From Hoeflea sp. (GTDB taxonomy: Bacteria > Pseudomonadota > Alphaproteobacteria > Rhizobiales > Rhizobiaceae): 51,644 bases of DNA. The translations under genes were made by a program, and so were the position numbers. Shown in pieces: positions 1 through 8,671 of this stretch (positions are counted from its first letter, which is position 1; each line of letters opens with the position of its first letter). Below the pieces are notes generated by a model. That model saw only the letters and a list, made by a program, of their open reading frames with translations, was not told where the DNA came from and ran no database searches. The stretch is taken from positions 1-51,644 of the forward strand of contig NZ_JACIYP010000029.1 of NCBI RefSeq assembly GCF_014359905.1. The letters are read 5' to 3'.

Positions 1-2
1 TG

Positions 3-908
3 ATGGTGGTCGGGCCGACGATGTCGATGGCGCATCTGGCAACACACGGAACTGAATTTCACAAGAAAGAATTGCTTCCAGCCGCCTGCAAAGGTGACAT
101 CCAGTTTTGTTTCGCAATCACCGAACCCGGTGCCGGATCGAACTCGATGAAAACCAAGACAATGGCTAAGCGCAACGGCAACCGGTTTTCTCTTTCAGGT
201 GAAAAGACATTCATCACAGGCGCGGATGTGTCGGACTATTGCCTCGTCGTGGCGCGCACCACGCCGCACGATCAGGTGGCCCGCAAGACTGATGGCTTTA
301 CCCTTTTTGCCGTCGATTTGAAGAGAAAAGGCGTCGATATGCAACGCGTGCGCATTTCGATCCCGCTGCCCGAAGAACAGTGGACCCTATTCTTTGACGA
401 TGTGGATCTTGGCCCCGAGGATGTGGTGGGTCATGTCGACGAAGGATTCAATATCTTGTTTGATTCGCTCAACCCCGAACGGATCATTCTGGGTGCATTG
501 TGCTGTGGTATTGGTCGCTTTGCGCTGAACAAGGCTGTGGCTTACGCCAGTGAACGCAACGTGTTTGACCAGCCGATCGGCGCGCATCAAGGCGTGCAGC
601 ATCCGCTGGCCAAGGCCTATACCAATGTCGAACTGGCCAGCCTGATGACCCGCCGTGCGGCTTGGGAATTTGACCACAAATTACCGGCGGGGGAATCGTC
701 GAACATGGCTAAATACGCAGCCGCCGAGGCGGGGATCGAGGCAGTGGATGCCGCGTTACAGGCGCATGGCGGGTCGGGTTTCACCGAAGATACCGGCATC
801 TACGAGATGTATCCGCTGATGCGTCTGTTGCGGACCGCCCCGGTGAACAGGGAGTTATGCCTTAGCTATATTGGCAACAAAGTCATGGGTTTGCCCCGGT
901 CCTATTGA
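3..908 (+). CDS. Acyl-CoA dehydrogenase, 5'-truncated by the window edge
   Basis: FAD-dependent alpha,beta-dehydrogenation of an acyl-CoA, with electrons passed to ETF. The visible 301 residues cover the middle and C-terminal domains. The frame is open to the left edge, and about 85 residues are missing against the usual 380-390, so the first ATG is not the true start. The family signature is seen as ITEPGAGS near residue 40. The likely catalytic base is the Glu in LNPERII, the position used by isovaleryl-CoA dehydrogenase; the C-terminal YEG-type Glu is absent. The C-terminus GLPRSY matches the dehydrogenases at 9850 and 34147, so the three form a subfamily. First visible gene of a plus-strand operon; the next start is 31 bp downstream. 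Substrate unknown. Confidence 0.9.
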   Translation: MVVGPTMSMAHLATHGTEFHKKELLPAACKGDIQFCFAITEPGAGSNSMKTKTMAKRNGNRFSLSGEKTFITGADVSDYCLVVARTTPHDQVARKTDGFTLFAVDLKRKGVDMQRVRISIPLPEEQWTLFFDDVDLGPEDVVGHVDEGFNILFDSLNPERIILGALCCGIGRFALNKAVAYASERNVFDQPIGAHQGVQHPLAKAYTNVELASLMTRRAAWEFDHKLPAGESSNMAKYAAAEAGIEAVDAALQAHGGSGFTEDTGIYEMYPLMRLLRTAPVNRELCLSYIGNKVMGLPRSY

Positions 909-938
909 ACCGGGCACAAGCGAATGGAGGGCGATGGA

Positions 939-2330
939 ATGAAATTCGAAATGCGATACCGCCGGGCGGATGCGTTCGATAAGGCAAATGCCAAATGCTG
1001 GCACGAAATCGAAATGGCCCCTTTGGACGCGGTGCGCCGCGTCCAGGAGGAAAACCTGATCGCGCAGATGGCTTATCTGAAAGGGAACTCTGAATTCTAT
1101 CAGGATATTCTGGCTCGGGTCGGGATCGCATTCGACGACATTCGCACCATCGAAGATCTGCAAAAGCTGCCCTATACGTTCAAGACCGACATCCGCGAAA
1201 GCCTTGCCGCGCGAAAGCCATTTGGCCGTCATCTGGCGGCAAACCCCAAGGACGTCATTCAAATGCAAGCGTCATCCGGCACCACCGGCAGTCCGTCCTA
1301 TGTGGCATTGACCGAACCCGATGTCGAAGTGTGGAACGAAATGTCCGCGCGGTGTTTCTTTGCCAACGGCATCCGACCCGGCGACCTGGTGCTACACGGT
1401 TTTTCGCTGGCCAAAGGCTTTGTCGGCGGAATTCCGGTGATGCAGGCGCTGCAATACATGGGCGCGGTCGATGTGCCGATCGGCGCAGATGGCGGTGCCG
1501 ACCGTCTGTTGCGCGCCTGTGCCGACATCCGCCCGCGTTGTATTGTCGGAGCACCAAATTTTGTGTTGCACCTTGGCGAAAAGGCCGAGCAAATCCTTGG
1601 GGTCAAAGCCTCTGAACTGGGCGTCGAACGCATCATTGTCGGCGGCGAGCCGGGCGGCGGCATCCCTGCCATCCGCAACCGTATTGAGGAGCTCTGGAGT
1701 GCCAAATGTTGCGAAATGCTGGGCGGTACCGATCTGGGCGTGGCCTATTGGGCCGAATGCGAAGATCAATCCGGCATGCATATGGTCAGCATGGACCACA
1801 TCATTACCGAACTTCTGGACCCCGATACCGGCGAAATCATCCCCTTTGACGAGGGCGCAAAAGGCGAGATGGTCTATACCGCCATCACCCGCCAGGCCAG
1901 CCCTGTGCTGCGCTTTCGGTCGGGGGATTTCATTGAGGTGCTAGGCACCTCCTGTTCGTGCGGCCGAACCGGGCCAAAAATCCGCTGTGTTGGGCGCACC
2001 GACGATATGCTGATCGTACGTGGCGCGAATGTGTTTCCCTCCGCCATCCATAGCATCGTCAACGACATGATGCCCGACACTAACGGAATCATGCGCGTGG
2101 TGGCCGATTTCAAAGGCCACACCACCCAAGGCGCGCTGAAAGTGATCGTCGAGCGCGGTCCCGATAGATCGGCCCAGGACGATCCCGACCTGAAATCAAC
2201 CATTGAAACCCGGCTGCGTGACGCACTGGTATTCAAGGCTGATGTCACAATCGTCGCAGCCGACACGTTTGAAAAACCGGGGGCAGCCAAAGTTGCGCTC
2301 ACTCTCAAAGAATTTCCTGAGTTGCCATGA
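939..2330 (+). CDS. Phenylacetate-CoA ligase (PaaK) family acyl-CoA ligase
   Basis: ATP-dependent ligase of the adenylate-forming family, expected to activate a carboxylic acid to its CoA thioester. About 463 residues, near the usual PaaK length. Visible motifs are the P-loop SSGTTGSP (about residue 112), GGTDLG, RSGDF, the CSCGR segment followed by GRTDDMLIVRG at the hinge, and a C-terminal lysine in EKPGAAKVAL. I chose ATG 939 because GGAGG lies 8 bases upstream; an in-frame ATG at 924 has no such site. It overlaps the carboxyltransferase gene by ATGA. The substrate could be aromatic, alicyclic or branched; with carboxylase and lyase genes next to it, an aromatic acid is not the obvious choice. 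Confidence 0.85.
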   Translation: MKFEMRYRRADAFDKANAKCWHEIEMAPLDAVRRVQEENLIAQMAYLKGNSEFYQDILARVGIAFDDIRTIEDLQKLPYTFKTDIRESLAARKPFGRHLAANPKDVIQMQASSGTTGSPSYVALTEPDVEVWNEMSARCFFANGIRPGDLVLHGFSLAKGFVGGIPVMQALQYMGAVDVPIGADGGADRLLRACADIRPRCIVGAPNFVLHLGEKAEQILGVKASELGVERIIVGGEPGGGIPAIRNRIEELWSAKCCEMLGGTDLGVAYWAECEDQSGMHMVSMDHIITELLDPDTGEIIPFDEGAKGEMVYTAITRQASPVLRFRSGDFIEVLGTSCSCGRTGPKIRCVGRTDDMLIVRGANVFPSAIHSIVNDMMPDTNGIMRVVADFKGHTTQGALKVIVERGPDRSAQDDPDLKSTIETRLRDALVFKADVTIVAADTFEKPGAAKVALTLKEFPELP

Positions 2331-3934
2331 CCCAGCTGAAAACGAAGATCAACACAGAGTCGGAAGAGTTCCGCGCCAATGAGGCGCATTACCGCGAAAA
2401 ACTGGACGAGTTGCATATTCTGCGCCGCGCGCAGCGCATCGGAGGCCCACAGAAAGCCCGTGATCGTCATGTGGCCAAAGGCAAAATGCTGCCACGTGAA
2501 CGGGTCGAGCGGCTGATTGATCCGGGCAGCCCGTTTCTGGAACTGGGCGATCTGGCGGGGCTGGGAAAATATGAAGGCGTGCCACCGGGTGCCAGCATCA
2601 TCACCGGCATTGGGGTGATCGAGGGCCGCCAGTGCATGATTATCGCCAACGATGCGACCGTCAAAGGCGGCACCTATTTTGGCATGACCTGCAAGAAACA
2701 TGTGCGTGCACAGCGCATTGCGTGGCAAAACCGATTGCCCGTGATTACGCTGGTCGACAGCGGCGGGGCTTTCCTGCCCGAAATCGCCAACATCTTTCCG
2801 GACGAAGGCCAGTTCGGTTCGATCTTTCACCAGCAGGTGGGCATGTCGGGTGATGGCGTGCCTCAAATTGCTGTGGTCATGGGGCCTTGCACGGCGGGTG
2901 GAGCCTATATTCCGGCGCTGTGCGATGAGATTGTGATCGTGCGGGGCCAGGGCTTTATGTATCTTGGGGGGCCAGAACTGACCTTCGCCGCGACGGGCGA
3001 AAAGGTCGATGCCGAAACGCTGGGCGGGGGGAAAATGCACAGCTCGGTGTCGGGCGTAACCGACCATCTGGCCGAGGACGACGCCCACGCGCTGGCCATC
3101 ACCCGCCAGATCGTTTCGCATCTGGGCGAAAAACCACCCCCCCGCAAAACTCCTAGCGCGGCCATCTCTCCCGCCTATCCGGTCGAGGATATTCACGGCA
3201 TCGTCAGCCGCGATGCCAGGGTGCCCACCGACAACCGCGAGATTGTTGCCCGCCTTGTGGATAGCAGCGATTTCCACGAATTCAAACCGCTGTATGGCGA
3301 CACCATGATGACCGGCTGGGCGCGCATTCATGGCCACGAGGTTGGCATCCTTGCCAACACCGGCGTGCTGTTCGTCGAGGCGGCGCTGAAAGCCACGCAT
3401 TTCATCAACCTTTGTGTTCAGCGCGACATTCCGCTGGTGTTTCTGGCGGACGTGAATGGGTTCATGGTCGGCCGCGAGGCCGAACAGGCCGGAATCGCCA
3501 AGGCCGGGGCCAAGATGATCACCGCCATGTCCTCGGCTCGGGTGCCCAAATATACGGTGATTACCGGTGGGTCTTATGGTGCTGGCTATCTGGCGATGCT
3601 GGGCCGCCCGTTTCAGCCGGACGCGATGTTCATGTGGCCCACGGGGCGCTCGGCAATCATGGGGCCGGAACAGGCCGCCAGTGTTTTGGCACAGGTGCGC
3701 GCTCAGATCCTCACGCGCGACGACAAGACATGGACCCCAGAAGAAGAAGAAGCCTTTAAGGCTCCGGTTCGAAAGGAATACGAAGATTTCCAGGGGGCCT
3801 ATAATTTTGCGTCAAACCTGTGGACCGACAACGTGATTGAACCCTCCGAGACTCGTGATGTGCTGGCGTTGCTGCTGGATGTCGCCTCGCGGCGGCCGAA
3901 AGTTGAAACCAATTTCGGCGTGTTCCGGTTCTGA
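2327..3934 (+). CDS. Acyl-CoA carboxylase, carboxyltransferase (beta) subunit
   Basis: Carboxyltransferase half of a biotin-dependent acyl-CoA carboxylase. It moves CO2 from carboxybiotin onto an enoyl-CoA or acyl-CoA. The 535 residues match the length and layout of methylcrotonyl-CoA and geranyl-CoA carboxylase beta subunits. Visible are VDSGGAFLPE, VVMGPCTAGGAYIPALCDE (N-half oxyanion region) and GGSYGAGYLAM (C-half). The start overlaps the ligase stop (ATGA), and the biotin subunit follows after 10 bp. Pairing with an HMG-CoA-lyase-like gene suggests carboxylation of a gamma carbon on a beta-methyl-branched enoyl-CoA, as in leucine or acyclic-terpene breakdown. Propionyl-CoA carboxylase is less likely from the resemblance. 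Confidence 0.92.
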   Translation: MTQLKTKINTESEEFRANEAHYREKLDELHILRRAQRIGGPQKARDRHVAKGKMLPRERVERLIDPGSPFLELGDLAGLGKYEGVPPGASIITGIGVIEGRQCMIIANDATVKGGTYFGMTCKKHVRAQRIAWQNRLPVITLVDSGGAFLPEIANIFPDEGQFGSIFHQQVGMSGDGVPQIAVVMGPCTAGGAYIPALCDEIVIVRGQGFMYLGGPELTFAATGEKVDAETLGGGKMHSSVSGVTDHLAEDDAHALAITRQIVSHLGEKPPPRKTPSAAISPAYPVEDIHGIVSRDARVPTDNREIVARLVDSSDFHEFKPLYGDTMMTGWARIHGHEVGILANTGVLFVEAALKATHFINLCVQRDIPLVFLADVNGFMVGREAEQAGIAKAGAKMITAMSSARVPKYTVITGGSYGAGYLAMLGRPFQPDAMFMWPTGRSAIMGPEQAASVLAQVRAQILTRDDKTWTPEEEEAFKAPVRKEYEDFQGAYNFASNLWTDNVIEPSETRDVLALLLDVASRRPKVETNFGVFRF

Positions 3935-3944
3935 GGAGAGCATC

Positions 3945-5966
3945 ATGAAGATCAATACATTGCTCATTGCCAACCGTGGCGAGATTGCCTGCCGGATTGC
4001 CCGCACCGCGCGCGTACAGGGCATCACCCCCGTGGGCGTACACTCCGAGGCGGACGCAAACGCACTGCATGTGCGCGAAATTGGCCGCTCGATATTGATC
4101 GGGGCGGGGCCAGCCAGCGAAAGCTACCTCAAGATCGGCGCCGTGCTTGACGCCGCGCGCCGGGTGGGTGCCGATGCGATCCATCCCGGTTATGGTTTTC
4201 TGGCGGAGAACCCGGATTTCGCCAATGCGGTCGAGGCCGCCGGAATGATTTTTGTCGGCCCAACAGGCGAAACTTTGGATCGTTTCGGTGACAAGGCTAG
4301 CGCCAAAGATGCAGCGATTGCGGCGGGCGTTCCGGTTGTCTCTGGCGCGACTGGCGCAAAATCCGACCCCGGGGAAATTGCCGCCGCAGTGCGCGAGATG
4401 GGCTTTCCAGTGCTGCTAAAGGCTGTCGGTGGCGGTGGCGGGCGCGGTCAGCGTCTGGTCGAAAATGAGGCCACATTGATGCAAGACATCAAGGGAGCCC
4501 TGCGCGAGGCGAAGTCCACATTCGGGTCTGAGGGTATGTTGCTGGAACGCTTCCTTCCGGCAGCGCGCCACGTCGAGGTGCAGATCGCGGGTGACGGCGC
4601 GGGCCATGTGGTGCATCTGTTTGAACGCGACTGCACTCTGCAGCGCCGCCACCAAAAGGTGATCGAGGAAGCCCCGGCATGGGGTCTGCCACGCGCCTTG
4701 CTTGACCAGATCGCATCAGATGCGGTGAAACTGGGAGAGAGCTTGAATTATCGCGGGTTGGGTACAGTTGAGTTTCTGGTCGCGGGCGACGACTATTTTT
4801 TCCTCGAGGTTAACCCGCGTATTCAGGTCGAACACCCGGTGACCGAAGCGATCACCGGCCTTGATCTGGTGGCGCTGCAACTGCGTATTGCCCAGGGCGC
4901 TGGCCTTGGGCTGGCGCAGGCCGATATCACCTGCACCGGCCACGCCGTCGAGGCGCGGCTTTATGCCGAAGACCCTGCAAATAGTTTTGCGCCCTCAACC
5001 GGCAAAATCACCACGCTATCGCTGCCCGAGGGCATCCGCATCGACAGCGGTGTGGCACCCGGCGACGAGGTTAGCCCGTTTTATGATCCGATGATTGCGA
5101 AGCTGATTGTTCACGCTGCCAACCGCGAAACGGCGCTGGCGCGGCTGGCAGAAGCGTTGGATCATACCATTGTTGCGGGTGTTCAGACCAACCGTAGTTT
5201 CCTGACGGCGCTGGCGCGCAATCCGGAATTTGCCGGGATGAACGTACATACTCGCTGGATCGACACCCGCCTTGACGCGCTGACAACACCGCCAGCGGAC
5301 GCAACCGCCAACCTGTGGCGCGCCGTCGCAGCCGTGCTTTTTGTCAGCAACGGGCGCAATGACAACACCACCAATCCTTGGGGCAATCGTTCCAACTTTA
5401 CCGGCTGGCGGCTAAATGCAGGCGATGCTTTGGTCGAGGCGGGCCAGCGTGTAACCCTGATGGGATCAGAGAAGGGTGCCAAGCACGAAGAACTGCGCGT
5501 AGGCCCTATTGGGCCGGGCGGGTTTTTCACCGTTTTTGATGCGAATGAAGTGCCTTTGTCCCTGACCTGCCTTGAACTGCAACCAGGGCGCTGGCGCGTT
5601 ACCCACAACGGCGAAACCCTGATGCTGGAAGCCCGCATCACCGGCGATGCCATCGAGATCACCACAGTCGACGCCCGCCGCCTGTTTCACGCCGCCCCGC
5701 CGCTGGCTTTTGCGGGCAGCGAAGGGGCAGCCGAGCGGATGGTGGAATCCCCGCTCACCGGGATGATCGTTGATGTTGTCGTTTCTGAGGGAGATCTGGT
5801 CGCCGAAGGCGATGTTATCGCCATTATGGAATCCATGAAGATGGAGATCTCGATAAAGGCTGCTGCGGCAGGCATCGCCACCAATATTTCTGTAACCAAA
5901 GGCATGATGGTCGACCGCGGTCAGACCATCGCTGAAATTGCCCCTAATGAAGGCGAACCGAAATGA
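3945..5966 (+). CDS. Acyl-CoA carboxylase, biotin carboxylase/BCCP (alpha) subunit
   Basis: Carries biotin carboxylase and biotin carrier domains on one chain of 673 residues, the length of methylcrotonyl-CoA carboxylase alpha. In order: N-domain starting LLIANRGEIACRIARTA, ATP-grasp with the Gly-rich loop GGGGGRG, the EVNPRIQVEHPVTE active-site strand, a linker, and a C-terminal lipoyl-like domain with the biotinylation site ESMKM (Lys near residue 632). ATG 3945 is chosen because GAGGAG sits just upstream and the protein then begins as the family does; the longer frame starting at 3837 is an overlap artefact. It overlaps the lyase gene by ATGA. Partner of the 2327-3934 product. Confidence 0.93.
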   Translation: MKINTLLIANRGEIACRIARTARVQGITPVGVHSEADANALHVREIGRSILIGAGPASESYLKIGAVLDAARRVGADAIHPGYGFLAENPDFANAVEAAGMIFVGPTGETLDRFGDKASAKDAAIAAGVPVVSGATGAKSDPGEIAAAVREMGFPVLLKAVGGGGGRGQRLVENEATLMQDIKGALREAKSTFGSEGMLLERFLPAARHVEVQIAGDGAGHVVHLFERDCTLQRRHQKVIEEAPAWGLPRALLDQIASDAVKLGESLNYRGLGTVEFLVAGDDYFFLEVNPRIQVEHPVTEAITGLDLVALQLRIAQGAGLGLAQADITCTGHAVEARLYAEDPANSFAPSTGKITTLSLPEGIRIDSGVAPGDEVSPFYDPMIAKLIVHAANRETALARLAEALDHTIVAGVQTNRSFLTALARNPEFAGMNVHTRWIDTRLDALTTPPADATANLWRAVAAVLFVSNGRNDNTTNPWGNRSNFTGWRLNAGDALVEAGQRVTLMGSEKGAKHEELRVGPIGPGGFFTVFDANEVPLSLTCLELQPGRWRVTHNGETLMLEARITGDAIEITTVDARRLFHAAPPLAFAGSEGAAERMVESPLTGMIVDVVVSEGDLVAEGDVIAIMESMKMEISIKAAAAGIATNISVTKGMMVDRGQTIAEIAPNEGEPK

Positions 5967-6922
5967 GCGATTTTCCCAAATTCGTCGAATTCCGAGAGGA
6001 GGGCCCCCGCGAGGGCTTTCAGATCGAGAAAAAAATCTATCCCATTGAGGAGCGGGTCGACTTGATCGACCTGCTCAGCGATACTGGGTTGAAACGTATC
6101 CAGGTCGGCAGCTTTGTCAGCCCGAAATACGTGCCGCAAATGGCCGATACGGGGACCCTGTTCCAACGGATCAAACGCGTGCCCGGCGTCAATTACACTG
6201 CTCTTTGGCTGAACGACAAAGGGTTTCGCAAGGCGCTGACCGCGCATGAAGTCGATATCGACCCGCGCTTGCTTTTCTACCCCTCCGATAGGTTTTCGCG
6301 GGAAAACAACAACGCCTCGTCAATGGAAATGCGCGAGAAACAGCGCGAATGGGTCAGGCTTTACAAAGCCGAGGGGCTCACAGTTGATGCGGCTTATGTG
6401 ATGACCGCATTTGGCTGCAATTTCGAAGGCGAAATCCCCCAAGAACGCGTGTTGGATGATTTCCGATTCATCCTTGATCTGTGCGCCGATGAAAACATCC
6501 CGGTGCCGATCCTTGTTGTCGCTGACACGATGGGTTGGGGCAATCCCGAAGCGGTCAAACGCATGATCGGCAAGCTGCGTAACATGGCACCCGAGGCACG
6601 CATTGGAATGCACATCCATGACACGCGCGGGCTTGGTATCGCCAATGTCTATGCGGCGCTCAGCATGGGCGTGGATATGTTCGAAAGCTCGATTGCCGGG
6701 CTTGGTGGATGTCCCTTTGCCGGCCATGGCCACGCCCGTGCGGCGGGTAATGTCAGCACCGAGGATGCGGTGTTCCTGTGTCAGGAACTGGGGATCGAAA
6801 CCGGCATTGACCTAGATAAGCTAATCATTGCAGCACAAAAAGCGGAAACAATCATCGGGGCTCCCTTGATGGGGCGGGTGATGCATACTGGCGGGTTGGA
6901 TAAGTACCGCAAGGCAAAATGA
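5963..6922 (+). CDS. HMG-CoA-lyase-like enzyme
   Basis: DRE-TIM metallolyase of the hydroxymethylglutaryl-CoA lyase family, 319 residues. It would cleave a 3-hydroxy-3-alkylglutaryl-CoA, releasing acetyl-CoA and a 3-oxo acid. Conserved features seen are GPREGFQ (residues 14-20; Arg16), metal-binding His217 and His219 in MHIHDTRG, and the loop Cys250 in GLGGCPFAGHG. Unusual: the family acidic residue after the Arg, normally Asp in GPRDGLQ, is Glu here. That suggests a changed substrate or a tuned active site. It overlaps the carboxylase alpha gene (ATGA), as expected if it uses the carboxylated and hydrated product. Confidence 0.85.
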   Translation: MSDFPKFVEFREEGPREGFQIEKKIYPIEERVDLIDLLSDTGLKRIQVGSFVSPKYVPQMADTGTLFQRIKRVPGVNYTALWLNDKGFRKALTAHEVDIDPRLLFYPSDRFSRENNNASSMEMREKQREWVRLYKAEGLTVDAAYVMTAFGCNFEGEIPQERVLDDFRFILDLCADENIPVPILVVADTMGWGNPEAVKRMIGKLRNMAPEARIGMHIHDTRGLGIANVYAALSMGVDMFESSIAGLGGCPFAGHGHARAAGNVSTEDAVFLCQELGIETGIDLDKLIIAAQKAETIIGAPLMGRVMHTGGLDKYRKAK

Positions 6923-6933
6923 GGGAGAAAAAG

Positions 6934-7848
6934 ATGGCGAAGATAATGGATGGCAAGGTCGTTCTGGTGACCGGGGCTGGTGGTGGCATCGGACGCGATA
7001 TCGCACTGGCCGCCGCCGCCGCTGGTGCCGCTGTGGTTGTCAACGATCTTGGCGCCTCGCTGAAGGGCACGGGTCAAACCGAAATGGCAGCACAGAAGGT
7101 CGTCGATGAAATAACCGCCGCCGGTGGGTCCGCCGTGGCCAATGCAGACAGCGTGGCCGATCCCGATGCGGCACACGCGATGGTTGATCTGGCGGTCAAG
7201 GAGTTTGGCCGTATTGACGCAGTGGTCAACAACGCCGGCATCTTGCGCGACGGGTTCTTTCACAAAATGACATATGAAGATTTTGACGCGGTTGTGAAAG
7301 TCCACCTTTACGGAGCCTTCAACACAAGCCGGGCTGCCGCCGATCACTTCCGCACACAGGAAAGCGGCGCGCTGGTACACATGACATCGACCTCTGGCCT
7401 GATCGGAAATTTCGCACAGGCAAATTATGCTGCGGCGAAACTGGCGATCGCGGCCTTATCGAAATCCGTCGCGCTGGATATGAAACGCTGGAATGTGAGG
7501 TCAAACTGCATCGCCCCCTTCGCCTGGAGCCGCATGATTTCTTCGATCAAAGTGGACACTCCCGAGCAAGGAGCACGGGTTGAGAAGCTCAAGCAGATGA
7601 CGCCTGCCAAGGTCGCACCGATGGCGGTCTATCTTGTGTCCGACAGGGCCGCAGAAGTCACCGGGCAGATTTTTGCGGTACGTAACAATGAGATATTCCT
7701 GATCAATCAACCGCGCCCGATCCGGTCGGTGCATTCCGGCGATGGCTGGACGCCAGAGGCAATCGCCGATCACGCGATCCCCGCTTTAAAGGCCGATTTC
7801 ATGCCGCTAGAAGTGTCCGCTGATGTGTTTTCGTGGGATCCGGTCTGA
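6934..7848 (+). CDS. MFE-2-type short-chain 3-hydroxyacyl-CoA dehydrogenase (SDR)
   Basis: NAD(P)-dependent SDR of 304 residues, most like the dehydrogenase domain of peroxisomal multifunctional enzyme 2, which oxidises (3R)-hydroxyacyl-CoAs. Visible are the cofactor loop TGAGGGIG, NDLG after the second strand, NNAG, a catalytic Ser in the TSTSG segment, and the YAAAK active-site pair. The extended C-terminus beyond the normal 250-residue SDR core also fits the MFE-2 type. ATG 6934 follows GAGGGAG; the frame opens earlier at 6919 inside the previous stop. The next gene overlaps its stop by one base (TGATG). A separate MFE-2-type hydratase is at 18623-19480. Confidence 0.85.
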   Translation: MAKIMDGKVVLVTGAGGGIGRDIALAAAAAGAAVVVNDLGASLKGTGQTEMAAQKVVDEITAAGGSAVANADSVADPDAAHAMVDLAVKEFGRIDAVVNNAGILRDGFFHKMTYEDFDAVVKVHLYGAFNTSRAAADHFRTQESGALVHMTSTSGLIGNFAQANYAAAKLAIAALSKSVALDMKRWNVRSNCIAPFAWSRMISSIKVDTPEQGARVEKLKQMTPAKVAPMAVYLVSDRAAEVTGQIFAVRNNEIFLINQPRPIRSVHSGDGWTPEAIADHAIPALKADFMPLEVSADVFSWDPV

Positions 7849-8642
7849 TGGGAAAAAGCAAAGTTAAACTGACTTCTGCAATCGGTTGGAGCACAGCTGA
7901 CAAAATCTCCGTGCGCGGGATGGATCTGCCCAGTGAGATACTGGGCCACATGAATTTGGGCGATCTGGCGTTTCTGCAACTGACCGGGCGCAAGGCAACG
8001 CTAGAAGAATCGAAAGTCTTCAATGCCATCGTGATTACGCTGGTCGAACACGGGATCACCCCGTCGGCGATTGCTGCGCGGATGACCTATATGGGCGCGC
8101 CGGAATCGTTGCAGGCGGCGGTTGCGGCGGGACTTTGCGGGCTGGGCACGGTGTTTGTCGGCTCGATGGAAGGCGCGTCGAAGATGCTCTACGAGGCGTT
8201 GCCACAGGACAAGCTGGGAACCGGGGTCGATCTGGATGCGTTGGCGGTTGAAACAATTGTCAGTTTCCGCGCCCGCAAGACCATCGTGCCCGGGTTGGGG
8301 CATCCGGTGCACAAACCCGTTGACCCGCGCACACCGCGACTGTTCGAAATCGCCGCCGAGAATGGAAAATCCGGAGAGTACGTCGCCTTGATGCAGAAGA
8401 TTCAGATCGAGGCCGAGGCGCGGTCGGGCAAGATGCTGCCGATCAATGCCACCGGCGCGATTGGTGCGATTTGCTGCGAATTCGGATTCCCTTGGAAAAT
8501 CGTGCGCGGCTTTGGCGTGATGGCACGCGCCATCGGGCTGGTCGGCCATATCCTTGAGGAAAGCGAGAACCCGATTTCCTATGATATCTGGCAGCGCGTG
8601 GACGAGGAAATTCTGGAAACCAGCTGCCCGGGTGGTGCCTGA
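7848..8642 (+). CDS. Citryl-CoA-lyase-like protein (citrate synthase superfamily)
   Basis: A 264-residue protein related to the C-terminal part of citrate synthase and annotated in relatives as citryl-CoA lyase. Such enzymes cleave or form 3-hydroxy-3-carboxyacyl-CoA type bonds. Visible are PGLGHPVHKPVDPRTPRLFE, which carries the superfamily active-site His, and ATGAIGAICCEFGFPW. ATG 7848 overlaps the preceding stop. The next gene is a CaiB-type CoA transferase, so CoA transfer and C-C cleavage may act together on a dicarboxylic or hydroxy acid. The true substrate cannot be read from the sequence. Confidence 0.75.
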   Translation: MGKSKVKLTSAIGWSTADKISVRGMDLPSEILGHMNLGDLAFLQLTGRKATLEESKVFNAIVITLVEHGITPSAIAARMTYMGAPESLQAAVAAGLCGLGTVFVGSMEGASKMLYEALPQDKLGTGVDLDALAVETIVSFRARKTIVPGLGHPVHKPVDPRTPRLFEIAAENGKSGEYVALMQKIQIEAEARSGKMLPINATGAIGAICCEFGFPWKIVRGFGVMARAIGLVGHILEESENPISYDIWQRVDEEILETSCPGGA

Positions 8643-8671
8643 TGCCTTCGCCGCAGGAGGATAGTGCCGGG

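Noticed and set aside
924..938. ATG 924 as start of the PaaK-type ligase
   Set aside because: The GGAGG ribosome site lies after this ATG (926-930) and fits ATG 939 instead.
1874..3400. 508-codon open frame on the minus strand
   Set aside because: It lies opposite the PaaK-type ligase and carboxyltransferase genes, which have full family motifs. The antisense product has no recognisable domain; it is a GC-bias shadow.
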